A DNA stretch of 64,000 nucleotides. Source: Desulfopila aestuarii DSM 18488 (GTDB lineage Bacteria; Desulfobacterota; Desulfobulbia; Desulfobulbales; Desulfocapsaceae). The notes under the pieces are model-generated. The model was not told where the DNA came from. It worked only from the letters and a program-made list of their open reading frames with translations, and made no database searches. The stretch lies in NCBI GenBank assembly GCA_945863875.1, contig CAMBBS010000008.1, forward strand, positions 1 to 64,000. The letters are read 5' to 3'. Positions 1 through 8,897 of this stretch are shown here, piece after piece (within the stretch, counting starts at the first letter, position 1; the number at the start of each line of letters is the position of its first letter). The translations under genes and the position numbers were made by a program.

Positions 1-86
1 CGTTCCCATTCCGAACACGGAAGTTAAGCTCTTTTGCGCCGATGGTACTGCACGGGCGACTGTGTGGGAGAGTAGGACACCGCCGT
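1..86 (+). rRNA. rrf: 5S ribosomal RNA, 3' part
   Basis: The first 86 bases read as the body and 3' strand of a bacterial 5S rRNA: the conserved CCGAACACGGAAGTTAAG block sits near the left edge and the GGGAGAGTAGG segment precedes the closing CGCCG. The 5' part lies outside the window, so this is the end of an rRNA operon transcribed rightward. A strong terminator follows directly. Confidence 0.93.
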
Positions 87-96
87 TTTTTATACA

Positions 97-134
97 ACAA
101 AAGCCCCTGACACCTTCGTGTCAGGGGCTTTTGT
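97..134 (+). terminator. rRNA operon intrinsic terminator
   Basis: A 17-bp perfect inverted repeat (97-113 with 118-134) closes on a CTTC loop. The core is GCCCCTGACA/TGTCAGGGGC, with an A run on the left arm and a T run on the right. It sits 11 bases after the 5S end, where an rRNA operon terminator is expected. Confidence 0.9.
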
Positions 135-320
135 CGTTTGCGGCTAGCACAGCCGCCATTCGGTTCCGCCGCTTCTTGCCGGGTACGCTCCTGTCACAGC
201 AAAGTTTCCGCCCTTATCTACCTTGCCAAGAGGAACCAATTTAGCTATATACTTCGGTAGAGATGCTGGAACCCTCCAGCCATCGCAGCAAACACATAAC
301 CATTATCACTGTGAACCTCA

Positions 321-1334
321 ATGACCTCTTTGCCCCTCGCAATCATCATTCTCGCCGCCGGTAAAGGCACCCGAATGAAATCGGATAAAGCCAAAGTATT
401 GCACGAAGTCTTCTACGCCCCGATGGTGCATCATGTCCTGAAGGCCGTGTTACCACTTCAGCCGGCGCAGACCGTGGTTATTGTCGGGCATCAGCAAGAT
501 GCCGTGGCCGAGGCGCTCGCTTCTTTTGATGTTGCCCTCGTCGTGCAAAAAGAACAACTGGGCACCGGCCATGCGGTACGTGTCGCCGAAAATGGTATCA
601 GTGAAAACGCCACCACGGTGATGATCTTGTGTGGTGATACGCCTCTTATTCAAACCGCTACCCTGCAGGAAATGTATGCCTCGCATCTTCGCCGGCAGGC
701 CGCCCTCACCCTGATGACCACAATCCTCGACAATCCTGCCAACTATGGGCGTATTCTCTGTGACAGCGGCAACAAGGTCCAGGGTATTGTCGAACAAAAA
801 GACGCCACCCCGGAGCAGCTGGAAATCAAAGAAATTAACGCCGGTATTTACTGTGTTGACAAGAAATGGCTTTTTGCTGCTTTGCAAGGTGTCGGCACCG
901 ATAACAGTCAAGGGGAGGTGTATCTGACGGATATCGTCAAACTAGCGGTTGACAGTGGTTTGCATGTTGAAAAATTCGCGGTTGCTGCCCCGCTCGATGT
1001 GCTTGGCGTTAATTCTCGAGTAGAGCTTGCCGATGCGCAAAGTGAATTGCAAATGCGCCGGAACAGGACTCTGATGCTGCAAGGCGTGACGATGCATAAT
1101 CCGGCAACGATCAGCGTATCCCCTGAATCCTCTGTCGACAGAGATACGATCCTTGGCCCAGGTGTGAATATTTCCGAGGGGTGCCGTATTGGCCATTCCT
1201 GCAAGATCGGCCAGGGGGTGATTTTGAAAAATTGTCGCCTAGGGGACAACGCTATCATCGGCCCATACAGCTGTTTAGTCGACTGCACAGTTGCTCCCAA
1301 TGCTACCCTCGCCCCTTTCAGTGAAAAAATTTAA
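321..1334 (+). CDS. GlmU-like UDP-N-acetylglucosamine pyrophosphorylase, short form
   Basis: This 337-residue nucleotidyltransferase resembles the N-terminal half of GlmU, which makes UDP-GlcNAc from UTP and GlcNAc-1-phosphate for peptidoglycan and LPS. The signature LAAGKGTRM with a downstream SDKAKVLHEV segment is at residues 11-30, and CGDTPL and EINAGIYC are also present. From about residue 255 a left-handed beta-helix (hexapeptide repeats) begins but stops at APFSEKI, which aligns just before the acetyltransferase active site of full-length GlmU (about 456 residues). It is therefore probably uridylyltransferase only. The next gene starts 11 bases later, so no hidden C-terminal remainder follows. 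The ATG at 321 is the only good start but has a weak Shine-Dalgarno. Confidence 0.85.
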   Translation: MTSLPLAIIILAAGKGTRMKSDKAKVLHEVFYAPMVHHVLKAVLPLQPAQTVVIVGHQQDAVAEALASFDVALVVQKEQLGTGHAVRVAENGISENATTVMILCGDTPLIQTATLQEMYASHLRRQAALTLMTTILDNPANYGRILCDSGNKVQGIVEQKDATPEQLEIKEINAGIYCVDKKWLFAALQGVGTDNSQGEVYLTDIVKLAVDSGLHVEKFAVAAPLDVLGVNSRVELADAQSELQMRRNRTLMLQGVTMHNPATISVSPESSVDRDTILGPGVNISEGCRIGHSCKIGQGVILKNCRLGDNAIIGPYSCLVDCTVAPNATLAPFSEKI

Positions 1335-1345
1335 GGAGATGCACC

Positions 1346-2635
1346 ATGACCGATCTGAAAAAAATGTATTCGACAATCCTCGGCGACAGCTTTCCCATGG
1401 AAATGACCATTTCCTTTGGCGAACAGCGACTCATCTATAAGAAGAAAACCTGGAAAATAACGCAGGAAAACGGCACGGTTGAAGAACGTGGGGTCCGTTA
1501 CGGGGAAAACCCCGATCAGGAGGCGGCTCTGTATGAGCTGACCAACGGCAATCTCACCCTTGGGGAATGTAAATTTATTGAGCCGGGCAATGGTCTGGTG
1601 TCGGCAATTAATGTCGAGGATATGCTGCAGGTCGGCAAACACCCCGGCAAAATCAATCTGACCGATATTGATAACGGTTTAAATATTATCAAATATTTGA
1701 TGGATCGACCTGCTGCGGTCATCCTCAAGCATAACAATCCCTGTGGCGCCGCCTACGGAGACAGTCTCGCCGCCTCCTTTAACCGGGCCTTACGTTGTGA
1801 CCGCATAGCAGCCTTTGGCGGCGCGGTGGTCCTCAACCGAGCCTGCGACATCGATACGGCGAAACTGCTGGTCAATAACTATCTCGAAGTCGTCTGCGCC
1901 CCTGAGTTTGAGGACGGCAGCCTGGAAATCCTCAAGAAATTGAAAAACCTGCGGGTTATCAAAATATCCGCTATCAACCGGCTGGCGGATTTTGAGAGAT
2001 TTCGTTTTCTTGATTTCAAGAGCCTCATCGATGGCGGCATCATCGTACAGCAATCGGCAGTCAATTCCATTCGCAGTATCGACAATCTGACTCCAGCAAC
2101 CGCCACATGGAAGGGCGAGGAATGCACGTGCGGCCGGCAGCCGACCCAGGCTGAAATTGATGACATGATTTTTGGCTGGGCCGTTGAACATGGCGTCACC
2201 TCCAATTCCGTACTCTACGTAAAAAACGGCTGCACCGTGGGCATCGGTACCGGGGAGCAGGACAGGGTCGGCGTGGCGGAGATCGCCGTCCACAAGGCGT
2301 ACAAGAAATACGCGGACCGTCTCTGCTTTGATGCGCACGGCGTGGGCTATGCCGACCTTGAGCTGGCCATCCGCAAGAAGGAGAAAGATGTTTCGCTGAA
2401 GGAAGCCATTGACGCCCAGGTGACAAAGGACCGGGCCGACCTGCCCGGCTCGGTGATGATTTCAGATGCTTTTTTCCCCTTCAGAGACGGCGCCGATGTG
2501 GGCATTGCCCAGGGGGTCTCGGCAATTCTTCAGGCCGGCGGGTCGATGCGCGATTTTGAAACCATCCAGGCCTGTAACGAGGCCAGACCTCAGGTCGCCA
2601 TGATGTTCACCGGTCAGAGATCCTTTAAACACTGA
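1346..2635 (+). CDS. Stand-alone AICAR transformylase (PurH C-terminal domain)
   Basis: This 429-residue enzyme corresponds to the formyltransferase domain of PurH, which transfers a formyl group from 10-formyl-THF to AICAR in the penultimate step of IMP synthesis. Visible family motifs are RYGENPDQ (about residue 50), the catalytic KHNNPCG (about 130-136), AFGGAVV, and a C-terminus ending FTGQRSFKH. The N-terminal IMP cyclohydrolase domain of bifunctional PurH is absent, so cyclohydrolase activity must come from another protein. A Shine-Dalgarno AAGGAG precedes the ATG. It lies 11 bases after the GlmU-like gene, so the two are probably co-transcribed, joining nucleotide-sugar and purine synthesis. 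Confidence 0.88.
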   Translation: MTDLKKMYSTILGDSFPMEMTISFGEQRLIYKKKTWKITQENGTVEERGVRYGENPDQEAALYELTNGNLTLGECKFIEPGNGLVSAINVEDMLQVGKHPGKINLTDIDNGLNIIKYLMDRPAAVILKHNNPCGAAYGDSLAASFNRALRCDRIAAFGGAVVLNRACDIDTAKLLVNNYLEVVCAPEFEDGSLEILKKLKNLRVIKISAINRLADFERFRFLDFKSLIDGGIIVQQSAVNSIRSIDNLTPATATWKGEECTCGRQPTQAEIDDMIFGWAVEHGVTSNSVLYVKNGCTVGIGTGEQDRVGVAEIAVHKAYKKYADRLCFDAHGVGYADLELAIRKKEKDVSLKEAIDAQVTKDRADLPGSVMISDAFFPFRDGADVGIAQGVSAILQAGGSMRDFETIQACNEARPQVAMMFTGQRSFKH

Positions 2636-2762
2636 TTTGGCAAACGCTCAGCAGCGGTCCAGAGGCGGACAAACAGGCAGCCCGGCTATCGTTGGCCTAT
2701 GCGCGGCAGGCTGCCCGTGCGCGTATGGGACGCTGGGGATTGACTCCTGTTTTTATCAAGTC

Positions 2763-3686
2763 CTAATAGAGCACTTCCTTGACACTGACATAGTGCACAC
2801 GCGTTTTATGGTCTTGTGCACAGGAAGAAATTGCGTCAAGCGTCTCCTGATGCGGATGGGCAATGCCGATACCCACGCCCCTCTTTTCCGCAAGAGTGAC
2901 CAGCTTCTGAAGTTGCCAACAGATGTTTTCTTCAGTGAGTATGTTGTCGAGAAATACATGCCGTCCACCGCTCTTAACGTCGTGTTCCCGGGCAATGCGC
3001 AGGCCAACGCTGCCGGCAGAGGTATAACTGTCGACAAAAGAAAGCCTTCGCCTGGAGATTTCCTGCATCAGCCGGGTCATTGCAGCCGGATCCTCGGTGT
3101 ACAATGACCCCATATGGTTGCTTACCCCCACCGCATGGGGCACCTCGTGGAGACATTTCTCGAATTTTGTTATTTGATCTTCAGGCGAGTCTTCAAGGGT
3201 CAATGCTCCGGGACCGGCATGCCATTGCCGGCCTTTCGGCTGCAGCGGCAGATGGAGAAAAATCGTTTTCCCGGAGCGGTATGCCTCTTCTTCCAAGGTT
3301 GCGGTATGGGGCGCAAAAGGCAGAAAAGAATAGGTTAACTCAAAAGGTAAGGCGAGCAGTTGCCGGCCTATCGTCTCATGATAGCCCATGTCGTCAATAA
3401 TGATGGCCACTTTCGGCAACTCCGGTTTCGGCACAGTTTTCTCTTCCTCCGGCACCACCTGCACAAGAGGATCAGGCTCTTCAAAAACAATTCCATTTTT
3501 AATCGACGGCGGAATTTCCTCGGCAAAAACAGTCCGAAAAAAGATAACATATCCCGCAGTACAGACGGAAAAGACCAGGACGAGAAGTAAAACCAGCAGG
3601 GAGCACAGGCGTACAATGCTCCGAAAGGCCGAGCCGTTCTTTTTCGATGCTTTTTTCCGAGGTGTTTTTTTCTTTTGGGGAAGCAT
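2763..3686 (-). CDS. Divergent polysaccharide deacetylase (YibQ family)
   Basis: This 307-residue protein has a lysine-rich N-terminus and one membrane anchor (about residues 24-52), then a linker and a periplasmic NodB-like fold. The divergent deacetylase (YibQ/DUF610) pattern is clear: VAIIIDDMGY (about 92-101), FLHLPLQP, a GVSNHMGS segment and GIAHPHQETL near the end. The family is assigned to carbohydrate deacetylases by fold; substrate and activity are unproven, so a role in envelope polysaccharide processing is inference. It converges with the AICAR transformylase gene. The next gene upstream on the same strand is a polyprenyl diphosphate synthase. Confidence 0.87.
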   Translation of the reverse strand: MLPQKKKTPRKKASKKNGSAFRSIVRLCSLLVLLLVLVFSVCTAGYVIFFRTVFAEEIPPSIKNGIVFEEPDPLVQVVPEEEKTVPKPELPKVAIIIDDMGYHETIGRQLLALPFELTYSFLPFAPHTATLEEEAYRSGKTIFLHLPLQPKGRQWHAGPGALTLEDSPEDQITKFEKCLHEVPHAVGVSNHMGSLYTEDPAAMTRLMQEISRRRLSFVDSYTSAGSVGLRIAREHDVKSGGRHVFLDNILTEENICWQLQKLVTLAEKRGVGIGIAHPHQETLDAISSCAQDHKTRVHYVSVKEVLY

Positions 3687-3752
3687 TCAGCAACACGAAA
3701 AGGTCAAAAGGAGCAGGTTATCTCAGTGTAGAGCGCGTCTGGCCGCTGGCGA

Positions 3753-4760
3753 TTACTTTTCTCGGGTAAGGACGTACCGTGCAAGCCCGGCCAGTAAATT
3801 TCGTTCAAAACCAACGCTTTTCTCGGCAAAAACATCCAGCACCACCGCGGCCTTGTCTACGGCGGCCGCAGCTCTTTCCCGGGCTCCGGCAAAACCGCCG
3901 TATTTCGAAATAATGGTACAGACTTCGCTCAGGCATTGAGTTCTTGCGTCACTGTCGGCTAAAATTTGCATCAGGCGAATCCGATCGTCGGGGTTGGCCG
4001 TTTTCATCGCCAGGATCAACGGCAGGGTCATTTTGCCTTCGGCTAGATCGTTCCCCACCGCCTTGCCGGTTTTTCCAGAATCCCCGAGATAGTCGAGAAG
4101 ATCATCGATGATCTGGTAGGCACAGCCCAACTGCACGCCGTATTCCCGCAGCGCTTTAACCTTCGGCGCATCCCCACCGGCGTATACCGCGCCCACTTCA
4201 CAGGCGGCGGCAATAAGCAGCCCGGTCTTGCCCATAATTGCATCGTAATAATCCAGTTCGGACAGGTTATGCCTCTCGGCATTCCTCAACTGCATAAACT
4301 CGCCATCGACCATGCCGGTTGTCGCCCGACAAAATATCTCCAGACCGGCCTGGCCGGAAAATTTACCGACGATGGCCATGGCCCGGGCATGCAAAAAATC
4401 GCCGGCGAGGATCGCCGCAATAGTGCCGAATTTTTGGTAGACGGACTGTTTGCCGCGGCGTGTTGCCGAGTTGTCAATGATATCATCATGAAAAAGAGTG
4501 GCGGCATGCAGGTACTCAAAGGCCGCCCCGAGCCTGTAGGCGTCATCCTCTTTTCTTCCGCAGAGCCGCGCGGCAACAACCACCAGGAGCGGACGAATAC
4601 GCTTGCCGCCGTTGAAAAGTCCGTAGTCAAGAACCTCGACAAGCAGGTCGTCGACATCGGCCTGCAAACGGGCAAGATCCGCCCGCATAAAGCTATCAAT
4701 CTTTGCAGCCTCTTCTTTTACAGCGGTAAGAATCGACTCCTTGGGCATTACACGTGGCAT
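3753..4760 (-). CDS. Polyprenyl (octaprenyl-type) diphosphate synthase
   Basis: This trans-isoprenyl diphosphate synthase elongates farnesyl diphosphate with IPP, typically for the quinone side chain. It shows GGKRIRPLL, the first aspartate-rich motif in LFHDDIIDNS, RRGKQS, and the second motif in QIIDDLLDYLGD followed by GKAVGNDL. The reading frame is open to 4823, but that overlaps the upstream helicase gene by 50 bases. The ATG at 4760 gives 335 residues, matches the usual family length, lies just past the helicase stop and has GAGG 11 bases before it. ATGs at 4790 and 4748 are alternatives. The DinG gene upstream on the same strand is nearly contiguous, so co-transcription is likely. Confidence 0.9.
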   Translation of the reverse strand: MPRVMPKESILTAVKEEAAKIDSFMRADLARLQADVDDLLVEVLDYGLFNGGKRIRPLLVVVAARLCGRKEDDAYRLGAAFEYLHAATLFHDDIIDNSATRRGKQSVYQKFGTIAAILAGDFLHARAMAIVGKFSGQAGLEIFCRATTGMVDGEFMQLRNAERHNLSELDYYDAIMGKTGLLIAAACEVGAVYAGGDAPKVKALREYGVQLGCAYQIIDDLLDYLGDSGKTGKAVGNDLAEGKMTLPLILAMKTANPDDRIRLMQILADSDARTQCLSEVCTIISKYGGFAGARERAAAAVDKAAVVLDVFAEKSVGFERNLLAGLARYVLTREK

Positions 4761-4773
4761 TTCCTTGGCTACC

Positions 4774-6780
4774 TCAATTGCTTTTGACATGCACTGACTC
4801 AGCATAAAATTGTTCAATATCACCCATGGTGCGGGTAATCGGTGACGGCGGCAGACTTTTCATAAAAACACGCCCATAGCCTTTTTTAACCAAGCGTACA
4901 TCCATAATGGCAATAACCCCCCGGTCGGTGACCGAGCGCATCAACCGGCCGACCCCCTGACGCAGGGCGAGGATTGCCCGGGGGACTTGAAAATCAAAAA
5001 AGGGCTTGCCCCCTTCTTCCCTGATACGTTCAAGGCGCGCCTGGATAACCGGATCGCTCGGCACCTCAAAGGGCAATTTTTCTATGATCAGGCAGCTCAG
5101 TGACTCGCCGGCAACATCGACGCCCTCCCAGAAACTGGCGACCGCCAGTAACACCGAGTGGGTCTCTTCCCGGAAAGTGCGCAACAATGCATTACGCGAG
5201 GCCCTGCCCTGCACCAGCACCGGATAACTGCGGGCATCTTCGAGAAAAGCAGCCAGGAAATCCATGCCCTTAAAACTGGTGCAAAGGACCAGGGCCCGTC
5301 CTTGACTCAATCGCAATATGTCCAGCACCCGATCGCCGACCCGGAACAAAAAATCGGCGTCGGTTGGTTCGGGAAAGGTTGCTTCCGGGATATAGAGAAG
5401 GGTTCGATTAAGATAATCGAAGGGCGAGCTGAATTGCAGGAACAGGGCCCTTTCGTCCAATCCCAGCCGTTCTTTTATATAGGTGAATGAACCACCGGAG
5501 GAGAGCGTTGCCGAGGTCAATATGCAGGAAGCGACTGTGGCGTAGAGATTTGCCCGCAACTCTTCCGCCACTTCAATCGGGGTGGCCGAAAGAATGACTG
5601 CCCGCTCTCTTTTCTCATACCAATGGACAAATGTGTGCTCCTTGCCGTCAAAAAAAAGCGCGATATCACGCAAGGTATCATGGAGCATTACTGCCCTTTT
5701 CTTCAGGACATGCCAGCTTTCACCGCCATGGGCATATCCGCCGAGCTGATCCGTCAGCCCGGATATGGCCACCGAGAGGCGTTCCACTTCTTCCCGCCAA
5801 ACCTTCTGCGTCAGATCATCTACCAGAGATTGCAGAAAAAACCGCCCGGCTTTACCTGGAAAAATCCGCGCAAAAGCATCGAGGTGCATTTTCATAGCAC
5901 TGCAGGACGGCAGCAGGCTGTCCTGCATGGCAGGCGACAAATCGGTCCGGGCCTGTCGTTCAATATCGCCAAGCAGATCAAGCAGCTGATACTGACTGAA
6001 GCTTTTACCGAAAAAAGCCGAGGCGACGTTTTCCAGATGGTGCGCCTCATCAAAGATGACCGCTTCATAGCGCGGCATTAATTCGCCAAATCCGGCTTTT
6101 CGAAGGGCGAGATCGGAAAAAAACAGATGATGATTGACAATGAGCAGCTGCGCCGCTCCGGCTTTTTTCCTCAGCTGATTAACAAAACAGCTGGAAGCCT
6201 CCGGGCAGTCGCCGCCCAGGCAATGGTTGGACTCGCAGGATATTTTCGACCACAAGCCGGATTTCTTGCTCAACCAATCCAGTTCGGCCCGATCTCCGGT
6301 CGCGGTACTCTTCATCCAGCTGTCAATTTTCTCTACCCAGGGATCATCGACCAGCGACAGCTGAGGATTGGCGCAATATTGATACCAGCGGTAATGACAC
6401 AGATAGTTTTCCCGGCCCTTGATGCATAGCGCACCAATCTTTTGCGCTAAAACCTTTTCCACCAGGGGCAGATCTTTATCAATGATCTGATCCTGCAAAT
6501 TAAGGGTCGCGGTGGAGATGACCACCCTTTTCCCGGATAACACCGCCGGGATGAGATAGGCCAGCGTCTTACCGATGCCGGTTTCCGCCTCAACCACGAG
6601 GATTCGTGCCTTATTTTCAGCACCTTCCTCTTCTGCGGCAGCTCCCAGTAAAGCCGTGGCAACCGCATCAGCCATGGCGGTCTGGCCAGGCCTGGCCGCA
6701 AAATTTGCCAGACAAGAGGCAAGCCGGCCTCCCTGTCCGAAAATATCGGCTAAATCAGTCATATCCGCCATATCCACCAC
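4774..6780 (-). CDS. dinG: DinG/YoaA-type iron-sulfur ATP-dependent DNA helicase
   Basis: This 668-residue XPD-like superfamily 2 helicase unwinds DNA 5' to 3' and acts on R-loops and damaged forks. The Walker A motif is EAETGIGKT (about 64-72). The cysteine cluster expected of the [4Fe-4S] domain is present (CIKGRENYLC, then CESNHCLGGDCPEASSC). The DEAH box is in VIFDEAHHLE, and the C-terminal helicase motifs are FWEGVDVAGE and ALRQGVGRLMRS. The start is uncertain: the frame opens with GTG at 6780, and ATG codons at 6771 and 6762 are equally plausible. It overlaps or abuts the polyprenyl synthase gene downstream. Confidence 0.9.
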   Translation of the reverse strand: MVDMADMTDLADIFGQGGRLASCLANFAARPGQTAMADAVATALLGAAAEEEGAENKARILVVEAETGIGKTLAYLIPAVLSGKRVVISTATLNLQDQIIDKDLPLVEKVLAQKIGALCIKGRENYLCHYRWYQYCANPQLSLVDDPWVEKIDSWMKSTATGDRAELDWLSKKSGLWSKISCESNHCLGGDCPEASSCFVNQLRKKAGAAQLLIVNHHLFFSDLALRKAGFGELMPRYEAVIFDEAHHLENVASAFFGKSFSQYQLLDLLGDIERQARTDLSPAMQDSLLPSCSAMKMHLDAFARIFPGKAGRFFLQSLVDDLTQKVWREEVERLSVAISGLTDQLGGYAHGGESWHVLKKRAVMLHDTLRDIALFFDGKEHTFVHWYEKRERAVILSATPIEVAEELRANLYATVASCILTSATLSSGGSFTYIKERLGLDERALFLQFSSPFDYLNRTLLYIPEATFPEPTDADFLFRVGDRVLDILRLSQGRALVLCTSFKGMDFLAAFLEDARSYPVLVQGRASRNALLRTFREETHSVLLAVASFWEGVDVAGESLSCLIIEKLPFEVPSDPVIQARLERIREEGGKPFFDFQVPRAILALRQGVGRLMRSVTDRGVIAIMDVRLVKKGYGRVFMKSLPPSPITRTMGDIEQFYAESVHVKSN

Positions 6781-6995
6781 ATCCGCTCATTGCTTACTTC
6801 CCTCCACCAGCCCGATTATACACAACCCGTCCAGCAAACTGCCAACACTATACAATAGAATTACCGAGGCTGTAATACGATTTTCATTCTTTTCGCATGC
6901 ATCAATCGGAAAAATCAGCAGAAACCATTGATTACTTTTGCACAGAGACAACCTTTTATGCTACAACACATACAGATTGATTATTTTTCAATTGT

Positions 6996-8897
6996 ATGAT
7001 TCTTTCGACGACTTTTTTCCCCACCTTTATCGGCATGGTTGAAATTTTCTTACCGCAAGACACGATATCGACACTCCCCGCCTCCGAGCTCCTTTTTCCC
7101 GGCGAGGTGGTCGTGGTGGTTGATGATTCCCCGGAAATTGTCCTGCTCCTGGCGCATTATCTCCGCCACCAGGGATTCAGTGTTCTCTGCGCCGGCAGTG
7201 CGAAAGAATTCTACGATCTTTTACATAGGGAAAAAATCGGCCTTGTCCTCCTCGACATTGGCCTTCCCGATCAAAATGGCAACGAAATCCTGCTGAATAT
7301 TGCCCCGGCACACCCTGATCTCGGCATCATCATGGTCACCGGTACCACCGATATCGAAGTGGCCCTTGAATGTCTGCGCCAGGGGGCGGATGATTATCTG
7401 ACAAAACCAATCGGCGTTGAGCGATTCAACTACACCATCAAGAATACCCTGAAAAAACGGCGATTAGCCATCGACAATCGCCGTTTTCAGCAGGAGCTGG
7501 AAATCACCAATGCCCGGATGCGTTTTCTGCATCATCTCAACCTGAAGATGAACACCGCCTACCTGAATACCGTCGAACTGCAGGGCATTCTCCAGGCTGT
7601 CCTGGTCGGCATAACCTCTGAAGACGGCCTGCGGTTCAACCGCGCCTTTCTCGCGCTCTTCAGCAAAGATTGCCGCTATCTTGAAGGAAAACTGGCCATC
7701 GGCCCGGCCTCGCCGGAACATGCCGGACAGGTGTGGGATTCGATAAAGGAAAAAGGGTTGCACCTCGATGATATTCTTTCGACAATCCGTAACAATACCA
7801 TCACCAAAGATGTCGAAGTAAACCGGATCATTCAGACCTTGCGCATCGCCACCGAAGAAGAGGACCACGTCCTGCTGCACGCCAGCCGCATGAAAAAATC
7901 GATACTGGTGCAAAAAGGCCGGACGGAAGGCTGCAGGGTACCGGAAGATCTCATCCGCCTCCTCGGAGAATCATCTTTCGTTGTCGTCCCCCTCTTTTCA
8001 CCCAGCAAGGCCCTCGGGGTCATTATCGTCGATAATTTTGTCACAGGCGCGCCAATTTCCAGGGAAGATATAAACGGACTGGAAATTTTCGCCAGCCAGG
8101 CCAGCCTGGCCATTGAACACAGCCATCTCTATGCGGAAATGGCAGAGAAAATCGCCGAGCTCGAGCTTGTCACCCAGGAACTGGAAAAAAGTAAAGACCT
8201 TCTTGTTGCCTCGGAACGGGCAACGGCCATCGGTCAGATGTCTGCGCAGCTCCTGCATTCCATCAGGAATCCTTTGACCTCGATCGGGGGGACATCGCGA
8301 TTGCTGGTGAAAAAGATCCACGACCCCTATATCGAAAACTTTCTGCAGATTATCACCCAGGAATCTTCGAAGATTGAAATCATCCTCGAAGACCTGTTCA
8401 GTTTCGTCGAAGATACCGAGCTGACCCTTGGCTCTCATCCGCTCTATTCGCTGGTGCGCAAGAGTCTGATGATCTTCTATACGACGATGAAAAATTCGAA
8501 GATAGAATATGTCCTCGAGCTTGATGGACCCGGACCGATTTTACTGATCGATGAAAACAAAATCCGCCAGGTCTTTCTGCATCTTATCAGAAACAGCCTG
8601 GAAGCGATGCCCGATGGCGGCCTGCTGCGCATTGCGGCAACGGAAGATGATCAGCGTATCACCGTGTCGATCACCGATACCGGTACGGGGATAGCGGCCG
8701 ACACCCTTCCGCGGGTGAAGGATCCTTTTTTTACCACGAAAACCTACGGCAACGGCATAGGTCTGGCCCTGGTGGAGCAGACAGTCCAGGCACATGGCGG
8801 CACATTTGTCATCCACGATGGTCCCGGCGGCGGAACCCAGGCCACCGTCACTCTGCCGAAGATTTCACCTCCGTCCAAAAGAAACCAGACAGCCTAA
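6996..8897 (+). CDS. Hybrid sensor: receiver - GAF - histidine kinase
   Basis: This 633-residue cytoplasmic signalling protein begins with a receiver domain (about 37-150) with VVDDSPE, phosphoacceptor D87 in LLDIGLPD and K137 in YLTKPIG. A GAF-like domain (about 185-375) follows, then a short coiled coil. The HisKA dimerisation domain has H421 in LLHSIRNPLTSIGG, and the HATPase_c domain shows NKIRQVFLHLIRNSLEAM, a DTGTGIA G box and GNGIGLALVEQ. There are no membrane segments. The N-terminal receiver means it is itself a phosphorylation target of another kinase. No cognate regulator is adjacent. The ATG at 7035 is an alternative start. The last 33 bases overlap the convergent MFS gene. Confidence 0.88.
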   Translation: MILSTTFFPTFIGMVEIFLPQDTISTLPASELLFPGEVVVVVDDSPEIVLLLAHYLRHQGFSVLCAGSAKEFYDLLHREKIGLVLLDIGLPDQNGNEILLNIAPAHPDLGIIMVTGTTDIEVALECLRQGADDYLTKPIGVERFNYTIKNTLKKRRLAIDNRRFQQELEITNARMRFLHHLNLKMNTAYLNTVELQGILQAVLVGITSEDGLRFNRAFLALFSKDCRYLEGKLAIGPASPEHAGQVWDSIKEKGLHLDDILSTIRNNTITKDVEVNRIIQTLRIATEEEDHVLLHASRMKKSILVQKGRTEGCRVPEDLIRLLGESSFVVVPLFSPSKALGVIIVDNFVTGAPISREDINGLEIFASQASLAIEHSHLYAEMAEKIAELELVTQELEKSKDLLVASERATAIGQMSAQLLHSIRNPLTSIGGTSRLLVKKIHDPYIENFLQIITQESSKIEIILEDLFSFVEDTELTLGSHPLYSLVRKSLMIFYTTMKNSKIEYVLELDGPGPILLIDENKIRQVFLHLIRNSLEAMPDGGLLRIAATEDDQRITVSITDTGTGIAADTLPRVKDPFFTTKTYGNGIGLALVEQTVQAHGGTFVIHDGPGGGTQATVTLPKISPPSKRNQTA

